Shown here one piece after another: positions 20,256 through 29,535 of a stretch of 64,000 bases of DNA. The position numbers and the translations under genes are program-made. The stretch's first letter is position 1. Each line of letters starts with the position of its first letter. The notes under the pieces are model-generated. The model ran no database searches, was not told the DNA's origin, and worked only from the letters and a program-made list of their open reading frames with translations. Source of the stretch: Ramlibacter agri (GTDB lineage Bacteria > Pseudomonadota > Gammaproteobacteria > Burkholderiales > Burkholderiaceae_C); assembly GCF_012927085.1 (NCBI RefSeq), contig NZ_JABBFX010000002.1, positions 558,001-622,000 on the forward strand, given 5' to 3'.

Positions 20256-21404
20256 ATGGCTACGAAACGCGATTACTACGAAGTCCTGGGCGTCCCGAAG
20301 AACGCCAGCGAGGACGAGATCAAGAAGGCTTATCGCAAGCTGGCGATGAAGTTCCACCCTGACCGCAACCAGGGGGACAGCGCCAAGGAAGCGGAGGCCA
20401 AGTTCAAGGAGGCCAAGGAAGCCTACGAGATGCTCTCGGAGCCCGAGAAGCGCTCGGCCTACGACCAGTTCGGCCATGCGGGCGTCGACCCGAACATGCG
20501 CGGTGGGGGCCCCGGGGCGGAAGGTTTCGGCGGCTTCGCGGAAGCCTTCGGCGACATCTTCGGCGACATCTTCGGCCAGCAGCGCGGCGGCGGTGGCGCG
20601 CGCGGTGGCCGCCAGGTCTATCGCGGCGCGGATCTCTCCTATGCGATGGAGATCACGCTGGAAGAGGCGGCCAAGGGCAAGGACGCGCAGATCCGCATCC
20701 CGAGCTGGGACGAATGCGAGACCTGCCACGGCTCCGGCGCCAAGCCCGGCACCCAGGCCAAGACCTGCACGACCTGCCATGGGGCGGGTGTGGTGCAGAT
20801 GCGCCAGGGCTTCTTCAGCGTGCAGCAGACCTGCCCGCACTGCCGCGGCACCGGCAAGATCATTCCCGAGCCCTGCCAGACCTGCCACGGCCAGGGCAAG
20901 GTCAAGCGCCAGAAGACGCTGGAAGTGCGCATCCCCGCCGGCATCGACGACGGCATGCGCATCCGCAGCGCCGGCAACGGCGAGCCGGGCACCAATGGCG
21001 GCCCTCCGGGCGACCTGTACATCGAGATCCGGCTGAAGAAGCACGCGATCTTCGAGCGCGATGGCGACGACCTGCACGTCGTGGTGCCGGTGAGCATCGC
21101 GCGGGCCTCGCTGGGCGGCGAGATCGAGGTGCCCACCCTGGACGGCAAGGCGGCCATCGACATCCCCGAAGGCACCCAGGCCGGCAAGCAGTTCCGCCTG
21201 CGCGGCAAGGGCATCAAGGGCGTGCGTTCCAGCTACCCCGGCGACCTGTACTGCCACATCGTGGTGGAAACGCCGGTGAAGCTGACCGAACACCAGCGCA
21301 AGCTGCTGAAGGAACTGGACGAGTCCCTCAAGAAGGGCGGCGCGAAGCACTCGCCGGCCGAGGAAACCTGGGCAGACAAGCTGAAGGGTTTCTTCAGCGC
21401 CTAG
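20256..21404 (+). CDS. dnaJ: molecular chaperone DnaJ
   Basis: The 382-residue Hsp40 is full length. The J domain with HPD in [11 protein letters not shown] is near residues 33-35, and a Gly/Phe-rich region near 80-115. Four zinc-binding repeats follow: [32 protein letters not shown]. The C-terminal substrate-binding domains are complete. It stimulates DnaK ATPase and delivers clients. A terminator inside a REP pair follows. Confidence 0.98.
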   Translation: MATKRDYYEVLGVPKNASEDEIKKAYRKLAMKFHPDRNQGDSAKEAEAKFKEAKEAYEMLSEPEKRSAYDQFGHAGVDPNMRGGGPGAEGFGGFAEAFGDIFGDIFGQQRGGGGARGGRQVYRGADLSYAMEITLEEAAKGKDAQIRIPSWDECETCHGSGAKPGTQAKTCTTCHGAGVVQMRQGFFSVQQTCPHCRGTGKIIPEPCQTCHGQGKVKRQKTLEVRIPAGIDDGMRIRSAGNGEPGTNGGPPGDLYIEIRLKKHAIFERDGDDLHVVVPVSIARASLGGEIEVPTLDGKAAIDIPEGTQAGKQFRLRGKGIKGVRSSYPGDLYCHIVVETPVKLTEHQRKLLKELDESLKKGGAKHSPAEETWADKLKGFFSA

Positions 21405-21412
21405 TCCCACCT

Positions 21413-21515
21413 CGTCACCCCCGCGAAGGCGGGGGTCCAGGACATTCGAGAAAGCGGCCGCAAGGCCGCTTTTTCCTTGGGCGCCCTGGTTGCCCGCCTC
21501 CGCGGGCATGACGAG
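21413..21515. repeat. pair of inverted REP-like units flanking the dnaJ terminator
   Basis: The left unit (21413-21442) contains CACCCCCGCGAAGGCGGGGG and the right unit (about 21484-21515) contains TGCCCGCCTCCGCGGGCA. The outer ends CTCGTCA and TGACGAG are exact complements, so the two units form an inverted pair (BIME-like). Between them lies a separate terminator hairpin. Confidence 0.75.
21451..21474 (+). terminator. rho-independent terminator of the grpE-dnaK-dnaJ operon
   Basis: AAAGCGGCC and GGCCGCTTT pair around loop GCAA and run into further T residues. It lies 46 bases after the dnaJ stop. Confidence 0.85.
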
Positions 21516-21581
21516 ACCGGTTTGTGGCTCCCGCAGGACACCCCCGATGGCAAGCTCGGCCGTCCCCGTCACAATGCGGTC

Positions 21582-22127
21582 ATGGCCCTGAAGCTGTTCC
21601 GCACGACAGGCTACTCCACCCTCCTCCTGCCCGGCGAGGCGCGGCAGGCCATGCATCCGGCGCGGATGGTGGCGGTGGCGAGCCTGTGGATCGGACTGGC
21701 CTGCAACGCGGGCCTGTGGCGGCTGGCCACGACGGGCGAATCGCTGCTGGCGGCGCTGTCCACGGCGGCCCTGCTGGCTGGCGGCAGCGGCATGATCCTC
21801 AGCCTGCTGGGATGGCGCCGCACCATCCGGCTCGCCATCACCGTGCTGGTGTTCGGCGCGGCCATCCTCGCCTGCGGCCTCTGGGTGCAGGACCTGCCGG
21901 CGGAAGCGCTGTGGCAGCAGCGCCCGCGCAACCTGCTGCCACCCTGGCCCAACTTCATGCGCTGGCAGGTGCCCACGCTGATGCTGGTGCTGGCCGTGGT
22001 GCCGGTGGTGTGGGTGTGGCACGTCGCGTTGCGCCGCCTGCCAGGGCCGGCGCAGCTGCAGTCGAACATCCTGGGCGCGGTCGTGGGCGCGCTGGTGTTC
22101 GGGCTCGGGTTGGCGTTGTTGCCTTAA
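21582..22127 (+). CDS. small multi-span membrane protein of unknown function
   Basis: This 181-residue protein has about five hydrophobic segments (near residues 24-45, 50-75, 82-102, 130-152, 160-180). Nothing diagnostic of an enzyme is visible. The arrangement of spans and the phrase RPRNLLPPWPNFMRW recall, weakly, the N-terminal membrane part of EptA-type phosphoethanolamine transferases, but there is no catalytic domain. It could be a remnant of such a protein or an independent small protein. The ATG at 21582 is preferred; the frame runs upstream into the REP element. Its 3' end overlaps the convergent radical SAM gene by four bases. Confidence 0.6.
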   Translation: MALKLFRTTGYSTLLLPGEARQAMHPARMVAVASLWIGLACNAGLWRLATTGESLLAALSTAALLAGGSGMILSLLGWRRTIRLAITVLVFGAAILACGLWVQDLPAEALWQQRPRNLLPPWPNFMRWQVPTLMLVLAVVPVVWVWHVALRRLPGPAQLQSNILGAVVGALVFGLGLALLP

Positions 22128-23266
22128 AACAGGCTGCCCTGCCCGGGCGGTGACGGCGGCCGGAACAGGTCGACCGGGAAGCGCGGGCGCTCCCGCTTCG
22201 CATTGAAGCCGATGCGGTCCACTGCCTTGCGGAAGCGCTGCGCGATCAGCTCCGACCAGGCGCCGCTGCCCTTCATGCGCGTGGCGAAATCGCTGTCGTA
22301 ATCCTTGCCGCCACGCATGTCCTGGATGCGATGCATCACGCGTGCGGCCCGCTGCGGGTAGTGCAGCTCCAGCCACTGCTTGAAGAGGGGCGCCACCTCC
22401 CAGGGCAGCCGGATCACGTGGTAGAAGGCCTCGCGCGCACCGGCCTCCCAGGCCGCCTCGAGCACCTGCTCCATGTCCTCGTTGAGGAAGGGGATCTGCG
22501 GCGCCAGGCTCACTCCGCAAGGGATGCCGTGCTCCGCCAGCGTCTTCAGCACGCGCAGGCGCCGGTGCGGCGCCGCGGCGCGCGGCTCCAGCTTGCGCGC
22601 CAGCTCCGCGTCCAGCGTCGTGATGGTCACGTACACCGCCGCCAGGCCCTGCGCCGCCATCGGCGCGATCAGGTCCAGGTCGCGCTCGACACCGCTGGAC
22701 TTGGTGACCAGCGCGAAGGGATGCCGCGTCTCGTGCATCAGCTCGATGACGCCGCGCGTGAGGCGCAGCTCCCGTTCCACCGGCTGGTAGCAGTCGGTGG
22801 CCGTGCCGATGGCCAGCAGCTGCGGCTGGTAGCCCTTGCGCGCCAGCTCCGCGCGCAGCAGGTCCACCGTGTTGCGCTTGGCGATGATCTTCGTTTCGAA
22901 GTCCAGGCCCGGCGACAGGTTCAGGTAGCTGTGCGTGGGCCGGGCGTAGCAATAGATGCAGCCATGTTCGCAGCCCCGGTAGGGATTGAGCGAGCGGTCG
23001 AAATAGATGTCCGGCGAGTCGTTGCTGGAAATGACGCTGCGCGCGTTTTCCCAGATCACCTGCGTGGCGGGCGGCGCCGGCGTGGCGCCCTCCTCCTCCG
23101 ACGGCTCCCAGCCATCGTCGAAGGCCTCGCGCTCTTCGCGCTCGAAGCGGTGCGCAAGGCGGGTGGCGCTGCCGCGGCCCTTGATGGCCTGCACCGGCAC
23201 CCGCACCTCATCCACGGTATTCCCGGTGGAGCGGTCGATACTGTTCATCCATCCAGTATCTCGCAT
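22124..23266 (-). CDS. PA0069-family radical SAM protein
   Basis: This 380-residue radical SAM protein has the cluster motif CEHGCIYC within NPYRGCEHGCIYCYARP near residue 100, a form shared with spore photoproduct lyase-like (SplB-related) proteins. The N-terminus has the family-typical KGRGSATRLAHRFE. The [4Fe-4S] cluster and S-adenosylmethionine would generate a radical for an unknown reaction; DNA repair has been suggested only by similarity. The first ATG is at 23266, and Met at 23248 (MNSIDRSTG) is an equally good start. It is divergent from cydA. Confidence 0.88.
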   Translation of the reverse strand: MRDTGWMNSIDRSTGNTVDEVRVPVQAIKGRGSATRLAHRFEREEREAFDDGWEPSEEEGATPAPPATQVIWENARSVISSNDSPDIYFDRSLNPYRGCEHGCIYCYARPTHSYLNLSPGLDFETKIIAKRNTVDLLRAELARKGYQPQLLAIGTATDCYQPVERELRLTRGVIELMHETRHPFALVTKSSGVERDLDLIAPMAAQGLAAVYVTITTLDAELARKLEPRAAAPHRRLRVLKTLAEHGIPCGVSLAPQIPFLNEDMEQVLEAAWEAGAREAFYHVIRLPWEVAPLFKQWLELHYPQRAARVMHRIQDMRGGKDYDSDFATRMKGSGAWSELIAQRFRKAVDRIGFNAKRERPRFPVDLFRPPSPPGQGSLF

Positions 23267-23326
23267 TTTCCCCGGGAATGGGCGAATCCACTAGGATTCC
23301 AGGGCCCTTTGGGAGGACGCCCGCGC

Positions 23327-24691
23327 ATGGACACCCTGATGCTCTCGCGGCTGCAGTTCGCCGCCAATATCGGTTTCCACATCCTCTTCCCGGCCATCAA
23401 CATCGCGCTCAGCTGGTTCCTGGTGTACTTCCGGGTCCGCAACAGCCGCGCGGCAAACCAGGACGAAGCGCGCCAGTGGGAGGAGGCGTACTACCTGTGG
23501 ACCAAGGTCTTCGCGCTCACCTTCGCGATCGGCGTGGTGACCGGCCTGACCATGAGTTTCCAGTTCGGCACCAACTGGCCCGGCTACATGGAGAAGGTCG
23601 GCAACATCGCCGGCCCGCTGCTTGGCTACGAGGTGCTGACCGCCTTCTTTCTCGAGGCGACCTTCCTGGGCATCATGCTGTTCGGACGCACGCGCGTCTC
23701 GGGCCGCGTGCACTTGACGGCGACTCTGATGGTCGCGGCCGGCACCACGCTGTCGGCGTTCTGGATCCTGAGCCTCAACTCCTGGATGCAGACCCCGCAG
23801 GGCCACAGCTTCGCCAACGGCCAGTACTTCGCCGAGGACTGGCTGGCGATCATCTTCAATCCGTCCTTCCCCTACCGGTTGGCGCACATGGTGCTGGCCT
23901 CGGTCCTCACCGCGGCCTTCCTGGTGGCCGGGCTTTCGGCCTGGCAGATGCTGTGCGGCACCGCCAACGGCGGCACACGCCGCGCGCTGCGCGCCGGCGT
24001 CGTGACGGCGGCCGTGGCGATCCCGATCCAGATCTTCGCGGGCGATGCGCACGGCCTCAACACGCTGGAGCACCAGCCGGCCAAGATCGCCGCCATCGAA
24101 GCCATCTGGCACACGGAGACCAGCGCGCCGCTGACCTTGATCGGCTGGCCCAACGAAAAGGAGGGCCGCACCGACTTCGCGATCCAGGTGCCGCGGCTGG
24201 CCAGCATCATCCTGGCCCACGACCCGAACGCGACGCTCAAAGGCCTCGACCAGTTTCCCGATGCGCACCCGCCGGTGCTGCCGGTGTTCTGGGGCTTCCG
24301 CGTCATGGTCGGCATGGGCTTGCTGATGCTGGCCGTGTCCTGGTCCTCGGCGTGGTCGCTGTGGCGCCAGCGGCCGTTCGCCCGCTGGCAGCTGCGCCTG
24401 CAGGCCGGCATGACCTTCGCCGGTTGGGTGGCCACGATCGCGGGCTGGACCGTCACCGAGGTGGGCCGCCAGCCTTTCCTGGTCTACGGCCTGCTGCGCA
24501 CCGCGGACGCCGTGGCGCCGCATCCGCCCGGCGTGGTGCTTTCCACCCTCATCGCCTACCTGGCCTTGTATGCCTTCCTGCTCGTCGCCTACGTGCTGGT
24601 GCTGATGTACATGTCCGAGCACCCGGCGATGCCCACTGCGCAGTCGCCCCAGAGCCCCAAGGCGGCCCTGCCCGTCGGCGGCTCGGCCTGA
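23327..24691 (+). CDS. cydA: cytochrome bd-type quinol oxidase subunit I
   Basis: This 454-residue integral membrane subunit binds the haems and oxidises quinol. Haem-ligand histidine H18 lies in NIGFHILFPAIN. The conserved acidic pair is in YEVLTAFFLEATFLG near residues 100-110. The C-terminal GRQPF motif lies in VTEVGRQPFLVYGLLRT. It is shorter than E. coli CydA (522) because the Q loop is brief, as in cyanide-insensitive oxidases (CIO). That suggests a high-affinity oxidase able to work under inhibition or low oxygen. A GGGAGG site precedes the ATG. Confidence 0.93.
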   Translation: MDTLMLSRLQFAANIGFHILFPAINIALSWFLVYFRVRNSRAANQDEARQWEEAYYLWTKVFALTFAIGVVTGLTMSFQFGTNWPGYMEKVGNIAGPLLGYEVLTAFFLEATFLGIMLFGRTRVSGRVHLTATLMVAAGTTLSAFWILSLNSWMQTPQGHSFANGQYFAEDWLAIIFNPSFPYRLAHMVLASVLTAAFLVAGLSAWQMLCGTANGGTRRALRAGVVTAAVAIPIQIFAGDAHGLNTLEHQPAKIAAIEAIWHTETSAPLTLIGWPNEKEGRTDFAIQVPRLASIILAHDPNATLKGLDQFPDAHPPVLPVFWGFRVMVGMGLLMLAVSWSSAWSLWRQRPFARWQLRLQAGMTFAGWVATIAGWTVTEVGRQPFLVYGLLRTADAVAPHPPGVVLSTLIAYLALYAFLLVAYVLVLMYMSEHPAMPTAQSPQSPKAALPVGGSA

Positions 24692-24701
24692 GGAGCGCAG
24701 C

Positions 24702-25715
24702 ATGGCACTCGACTGGAACACCGTCCTGCCCCTGATCTTCATGGCGATCATGGGCCTGGCCCTGCTCGCCTACGTGGTGCTGGATGGCTACGACCTGGGT
24801 GTCGGCCTGCTGCTGCCTTTCGCGACCGACGACGAAAAGGACGTCATGGTCTCCAGCATCGGCCCGTTCTGGGACGCCAACGAGACCTGGCTGGTGCTGG
24901 GCATCGGCGTGCTGCTGGTGGCTTTCCCGCAGGCGCACGGCGTCGTGCTGACGGCGCTGTACCTGCCGGTGGCCGTGATGCTGATCGGGCTGATCCTGCG
25001 CGGTGTGTCCTTCGACTTCCGCGTCAAGGCGCGCGATGCGCACAAGGCGATGTGGAACCGCCTGTTCTCGCTCGGCTCGCTGACAGCGGCGGCGGCGCAG
25101 GGCTGGATGCTCGGGAGCTACCTCACGGCGTTCGACCACGGGCTTTACGCGCGCCTGTTCTCGCTGGGCATCGCCGTGACGCTGCCCACCGCGTATGCCA
25201 TGCTGGGCGCGGGCTGGCTGATCATGAAGACCTGGGGTGAGCTGCGGGCCAAGGCCACGCGCTGGGCGCGGCTGGTGCTGTGGCCCATGGGCGTGGCGCT
25301 GGTGAGCATCTCGCTGGCGACGCCGGTCGTGAGCCCCAACGTGTTCGAGCGCTGGTTCGCGCTGCCGCAGTTCATCGGCCTGCTGCCGATTCCGGTGGCT
25401 TGCGCCGCCGCCTTCTTTGCGGCCTTCCATGTCGCCGGCCGCAAGCAGATCGTGGAGGCGGGCTATGGCTGGGTGGTGTTCGCGAGCACGGTGCTGATCT
25501 TCGTGCTGGCCTTCCTGGGGCTGGCGTACAGCATCTACCCGTACATCGTCATCGAACACCTGACGGTGTGGCAGGCCGCCGCCGCGCACAACTCGCTGGT
25601 GTTCCTGTTCGTCGGCGTGGCCATCACGCTGCCGGCGATCGTGATCTACACGATCTTCATGTACCGGGTGTTCTGGGGAACGGCCACGGAACTCAGTTAC
25701 GCCGGCGACAAGTAG
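24702..25715 (+). CDS. cydB: cytochrome bd-type quinol oxidase subunit II
   Basis: This 337-residue membrane subunit of the bd oxidase carries the family opening VLPLIFMAIMGLALLAYVVLDGYDLGVG and the WDANETWLVLG segment near residue 60. It pairs with subunit I encoded ten bases upstream. No small cydX-like gene follows, which agrees with a CIO-type enzyme. The last 19 bases overlap the convergent nitronate monooxygenase gene. Confidence 0.94.
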   Translation: MALDWNTVLPLIFMAIMGLALLAYVVLDGYDLGVGLLLPFATDDEKDVMVSSIGPFWDANETWLVLGIGVLLVAFPQAHGVVLTALYLPVAVMLIGLILRGVSFDFRVKARDAHKAMWNRLFSLGSLTAAAAQGWMLGSYLTAFDHGLYARLFSLGIAVTLPTAYAMLGAGWLIMKTWGELRAKATRWARLVLWPMGVALVSISLATPVVSPNVFERWFALPQFIGLLPIPVACAAAFFAAFHVAGRKQIVEAGYGWVVFASTVLIFVLAFLGLAYSIYPYIVIEHLTVWQAAAAHNSLVFLFVGVAITLPAIVIYTIFMYRVFWGTATELSYAGDK

Positions 25716-26668
25716 GAAACGCCCAGCCGCGCCTTCGCCTCGGCGTACTCGCGCTTCAGGCGCGCGACGAACTCCGCCGTGTGCGTCACCGCGGTCACGG
25801 CGCCGATGCCCTGGCCGGCGCCCCAAATGTCCTTCCAGGCCTTCTTGGCGTCGCCGCCGAAGCTCATCTTGCTCGGGTCGCTCTCGGGCAGGTTGTCCGG
25901 GTCCAGGCCGGCGGCCACGATGCTGGGCTTCAGGTAGTTGCCGTGCACGCCGGTGAACAGGCTGGAATAGACGATGTCGTCCGAGCTGCCTTCGACGATG
26001 GCCTGCTTGTAGGCCTCGCTGGCGCGCGCTTCGTGCGTGGCGATGAAGGCCGAGCCGATGTACGCGAAGTCCGCGCCCATGGCCTGCGCGGCCAGCACCG
26101 CGCCGCCCGTCGCGATGGAGCCGGAAAGCGCCAGCGGGCCGTCGAACCACTGGCGGATCTCCTGGATCAGCGCGAACGGGCTCTTGACGCCCGCGTGGCC
26201 GCCCGCGCCCGCCGCCACCGCGATCAGGCCGTCGGCGCCCTTCTCCACGGCCTTGCGGGCGAAGAAGTTGTTGATGATGTCGTGCAGCACGACGCCACCG
26301 TAGGAATGGATCGCCTCGTTGACGTCGACGCGCGCGCCCAGCGAGGTGATGACGACCGGCACCTTGTACTTCACCACCACTTGCATGTCGTGCTCGAGCC
26401 GGTCATTGCTCTTGTGCACGATCTGGTTGATGGCGAAGGGCGCCGCCGGCCGCTCCGGGTGGGCGCGGTTGTGCGCGGCCAGGGTCTCGGTGATCTCGTG
26501 CAGCCACTCGTCCAGTTGCGCCGCCGGCCGCGCGTTGAGCGCGGGCATGGAGCCGACCACCCCCGCCTTGCACTGCTCGATCACCAGCTTGGGGTTGCTG
26601 ACGATGAACATCGGCGAGGCGATGACGGGCAGCGGCAGGTTCTGCAGGACGGCGGGCAGTCGGGACAT
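25697..26668 (-). CDS. nitronate monooxygenase (2-nitropropane dioxygenase family)
   Basis: This 323-residue FMN-dependent TIM-barrel enzyme of the class I NMO family begins MSRLPAVLQNLPLPVIASPM. The phosphate-binding VAAGAGGHAG is near residue 150 and the GSAFIATHEA segment near 213. It oxidises toxic propionate-3-nitronate and alkyl nitronates. The ATG at 26668 is chosen because AGGAG lies correctly before it; the frame extends 18 codons further without a better site. It stands alone, with a REP-like palindrome between it and the acyl-CoA dehydrogenase gene. Confidence 0.9.
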   Translation of the reverse strand: MSRLPAVLQNLPLPVIASPMFIVSNPKLVIEQCKAGVVGSMPALNARPAAQLDEWLHEITETLAAHNRAHPERPAAPFAINQIVHKSNDRLEHDMQVVVKYKVPVVITSLGARVDVNEAIHSYGGVVLHDIINNFFARKAVEKGADGLIAVAAGAGGHAGVKSPFALIQEIRQWFDGPLALSGSIATGGAVLAAQAMGADFAYIGSAFIATHEARASEAYKQAIVEGSSDDIVYSSLFTGVHGNYLKPSIVAAGLDPDNLPESDPSKMSFGGDAKKAWKDIWGAGQGIGAVTAVTHTAEFVARLKREYAEAKARLGVSYLSPA

Positions 26669-26683
26669 CGGGACTCCTGGATT

Positions 26684-26715
26684 GCCGGGATGCGCTGACG
26701 CGCAACCCAGCCTAC
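26684..26715. repeat. REP-like palindrome at the 3' end of an acyl-CoA dehydrogenase gene
   Basis: On the minus strand it begins GTAGGCTGGGTTGCGCGTC and ends TCAGCGCATCCCGGC, an imperfect palindrome. It starts three bases beyond the TGA of the minus-strand acyl-CoA dehydrogenase. The sequence is closely related to 47775-47807. Confidence 0.75.
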
Positions 26716-26718
26716 ATA

Positions 26719-28509
26719 TCAAAACGCTTCGAGGGGCAGCGCGGTGACGCTGTCGGCGCCTTCCACGATCGCATCGCGCTGGCCCGGGACGCGGGACAGG
26801 ATGTGGTCGGCATAGAAGCGCGCAGTGGCGATCTTCGCGCGCATGAAGGCGGCGTCCTGTCCCTTTTGCAACAGGCCTTCCGCGATCAGCAGCGAGCGCG
26901 CCATCTGCCAGCCCGCCACCAGGTTGCCGGCCAGCATCAGGTAGGGCACGGAGCCGGCGAACACGGCGTTGGGCGCAGCCTTGCCTTCCTTCACGACGTA
27001 GGCCACGACATCGAGGAAAGCCTTGCGGGCCGCCGCCAGGCGCTTGGCCATGGCGCGCGCTTCGGCGCTGCCGCTCCTGGCCAGCTCGCCTTCGGTCTTC
27101 TCGATCTGGCCGGCGACGGCCTGGGCCACCTGGCCGCCGTCACGCGCAGTCTTGCGGCCCACGAGGTCGTTGGCCTGGATGGCGGTCGTGCCTTCGTAGA
27201 TGGTGAGGATGCGGGCATCGCGGTAGTACTGCGCCGCGCCGGTCTCCTCGATGAAGCCCATGCCGCCGTGCACCTGCACGCCCAGCGAAGTGACTTCCAG
27301 GCTCATCTCGGTGCTGTAGCCCTTGACCAGCGGCACCAGGAATTCGTAGAAGGCCTGGTTCTGCTGGCGCACCGCGGCGTCGGCCGCGTGGTGGGCCGCG
27401 TCGTAGGCAGCGGCGGCCACGCTGGCCATCGCGCGGCAGCCTTCGGTCAGTGCGCGCATGGTCATGAGCATGCGGCGCACGTCCGGGTGGTGCACGATGG
27501 TGGCGGAGCCGTTGACGGAGCCATCCACCGGGCGCGACTGCACGCGGTCCTTGGCGTAGGCCGCGGCCTTCTGGTAGGCCGTCTCGGCCACCGCAATGCC
27601 CTGCACGCCCACGGCGTAGCGGGCGGCGTTCATCATGATGAACATGTACTCGAGGCCGCGGTTCTCCTGGCCCACGAGATAGCCGATGGCACCGCCGTTG
27701 TCGCCGTATTGGAGGACGGCCGTCGGCGAGGCCTTGATGCCCAGCTTGTGCTCGATGCTGACGCAGTGCACGTCGTTGCGCGCGCCCAGCGAGCCGTCCT
27801 GGTTCACCATGAACTTGGGCACGACGAACAGGCTGATGCCCTTGACGCCTTCCGGCGCGCCGGGAACCCGGGCCAGCACCAGATGGACGATGTTGTCCAC
27901 CATGTCGTGCTCGCCATAGGTGATGAAGATCTTGGTGCCGAACACCTTGTAGGTGCCGTCGCCCTGAGGCTCGGCGCGGCTGCGCACCATCGCCAGGTCG
28001 CTGCCGGCCTGCGGCTCGGTCAGGTTCATGGTGCCGGTCCACTCGCCGCTCACCAGCTTGCGCAGGTACACGTCCTTCAGCGCGTCGGAGCCGGCCGTCA
28101 GCAGCGCCTCGGTGGCGCCGTCGGTCAGCAGCGGGCACAGGGCGAAGCTCAGGTTCGCCGAGTTCAGCATCTCGATGCACGCTGCCGCGATGGTCTTGGG
28201 CAGCGCCTGGCCGTCGTATTCGGCGGGATGCTGCAGCGCCTGCCAGCCGCCTTCGATGTACTGGCGATAGGCCTCCTTGAAGCCGGGCGTCGTGGTGACC
28301 TGGCCGTCCTTCCAGCTGGACGGATTCTTGTCGCCGTCCACGTTCAGGGGCGCGACCACGCCTTCGTTGAACTTCGCGCACTCCTCGAGCACGGCCTGGG
28401 CGGTATCGAGGCCGGCCTCCTCGAAGCCGGGCAGCTGCGCAACCTGGTCGATGCGAGCGAGGTGCTCGATGTCGAACAGCATGTCCTTGACGGGAGCGCG
28501 GTAGGTCAT
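26719..28509 (-). CDS. acyl-CoA dehydrogenase (DmdC/long-chain type)
   Basis: This 596-residue flavoprotein has the layout of the long acyl-CoA dehydrogenases that include 3-methylmercaptopropionyl-CoA dehydrogenase. It begins MTYRAPVKDMLFDIEHLARI. NLTEPQAGSDLA is near residue 163 and the catalytic glutamate is in TIYEGTTAIQANDL near 440, followed by a C-terminal helical domain of about 130 residues. It would pass electrons to the ETF encoded just upstream in the same operon. The start at 28509 has a GGAG site; the open frame extends 13 codons upstream. Substrate length is not determined. Confidence 0.9.
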   Translation of the reverse strand: MTYRAPVKDMLFDIEHLARIDQVAQLPGFEEAGLDTAQAVLEECAKFNEGVVAPLNVDGDKNPSSWKDGQVTTTPGFKEAYRQYIEGGWQALQHPAEYDGQALPKTIAAACIEMLNSANLSFALCPLLTDGATEALLTAGSDALKDVYLRKLVSGEWTGTMNLTEPQAGSDLAMVRSRAEPQGDGTYKVFGTKIFITYGEHDMVDNIVHLVLARVPGAPEGVKGISLFVVPKFMVNQDGSLGARNDVHCVSIEHKLGIKASPTAVLQYGDNGGAIGYLVGQENRGLEYMFIMMNAARYAVGVQGIAVAETAYQKAAAYAKDRVQSRPVDGSVNGSATIVHHPDVRRMLMTMRALTEGCRAMASVAAAAYDAAHHAADAAVRQQNQAFYEFLVPLVKGYSTEMSLEVTSLGVQVHGGMGFIEETGAAQYYRDARILTIYEGTTAIQANDLVGRKTARDGGQVAQAVAGQIEKTEGELARSGSAEARAMAKRLAAARKAFLDVVAYVVKEGKAAPNAVFAGSVPYLMLAGNLVAGWQMARSLLIAEGLLQKGQDAAFMRAKIATARFYADHILSRVPGQRDAIVEGADSVTALPLEAF

Positions 28510-28569
28510 GGGGAGTCTCCTGGGGATGCGGGGGGAAGCGTGGATCATCGCCAGCTCTCCCCCGGGGCA

Positions 28570-28590
28570 CCCTCCTCGCGGCGAGGAGGG
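28570..28590. other. intercistronic hairpin between etfA and acyl-CoA dehydrogenase
   Basis: CCCTCCTCG and CGAGGAGGG are perfect 9-base arms around CGG. There is no T run, so it is more likely an mRNA-processing or stability element than a terminator. Confidence 0.55.
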
Positions 28591-28602
28591 CGTACTGCTT
28601 TC

Positions 28603-29535
28603 TTACAGCTTCGCGATCAGTTCCGGCACGGCCGTGAACAGGTCGGCCTCGAGGCCGTAGTCGGCCACGCTGAAGATCGGCGCTTCCGGGTCCTTGTTGA
28701 TCGCGACGATCACCTTGGAGTCCTTCATGCCGGCCAGGTGCTGGATCGCGCCGGAGATGCCCAGGGCGATGTACAGCTGCGGCGCGACGATCTTGCCGGT
28801 CTGGCCGACCTGGAAATCGTTGGGCGCGTAGCCGGCGTCCACCGCGGCGCGCGAGGCACCGATGGCGGCGCCCAGCTTGTCGGCCAGCGGCTCCAGCACT
28901 TCGTGGAACTTCTCGCTCGAGCCCAGAGCGCGGCCACCGGAGACGATGATCTTGGCGGCGGTCAGCTCCGGGCGGTCGCTCTTGGCGATCTCCGCTCCGA
29001 CGAAAGTGCTCTTGCCGGTGTCGGCGACGGCGCTGGCGCTCTCGACGCTGGCGCTGCCACCGGTGGCGGCCGCCGGGTCGAAGCCGGTCGTGCGCACGGT
29101 GATCACCTTCACCTTGTCCGTGCTCTGCACGGTGGCGATGGCGTTGCCGGCGTAGATCGGGCGCTCGAAGGTGTCGGGGCTGTCGACCTTGGTGATGTCG
29201 CTGATCTGCGCGACGTCCAGCTTGGCGGCCACGCGCGGGGCGATGTTCTTGCCGCTGGCGGTCGCCGGGAACAGGATGTGCGAGTAGTTCGAAGCAATCG
29301 CCAGCACCTGCGCCGCGACGTTCTCGGCCAGGCCGTGTTCGAACTGCGCGCCGTCGGCGTGGATCACCTTGGACACGCCGGCGATCTGCGCGGCGGCCTT
29401 GGCGGCTTCACCGGCATTCGCGCCAGCAACGAGGACGTGCACGTCGCCGCCGCAGGCCTTGGCCGCGGTGACGGTGTTCAGGGTCGCGCCCTTGACGTGG
29501 GCGTTGTCGTGTTCGGCAATGACGAGGGCGGCCAT
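28603..29535 (-). CDS. etfA: electron transfer flavoprotein alpha subunit
   Basis: This 310-residue FAD-binding subunit has the C-terminal ETF signature: [11 protein letters not shown] near residue 205, then [17 protein letters not shown], and the ending [19 protein letters not shown]. With EtfB it carries electrons from acyl-CoA dehydrogenases to ETF-ubiquinone oxidoreductase. The ATG shares its first base with the last base of the etfB stop (TGATG), so the two are translated together in equal amounts. Confidence 0.97.
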   Translation of the reverse strand: MAALVIAEHDNAHVKGATLNTVTAAKACGGDVHVLVAGANAGEAAKAAAQIAGVSKVIHADGAQFEHGLAENVAAQVLAIASNYSHILFPATASGKNIAPRVAAKLDVAQISDITKVDSPDTFERPIYAGNAIATVQSTDKVKVITVRTTGFDPAAATGGSASVESASAVADTGKSTFVGAEIAKSDRPELTAAKIIVSGGRALGSSEKFHEVLEPLADKLGAAIGASRAAVDAGYAPNDFQVGQTGKIVAPQLYIALGISGAIQHLAGMKDSKVIVAINKDPEAPIFSVADYGLEADLFTAVPELIAKL

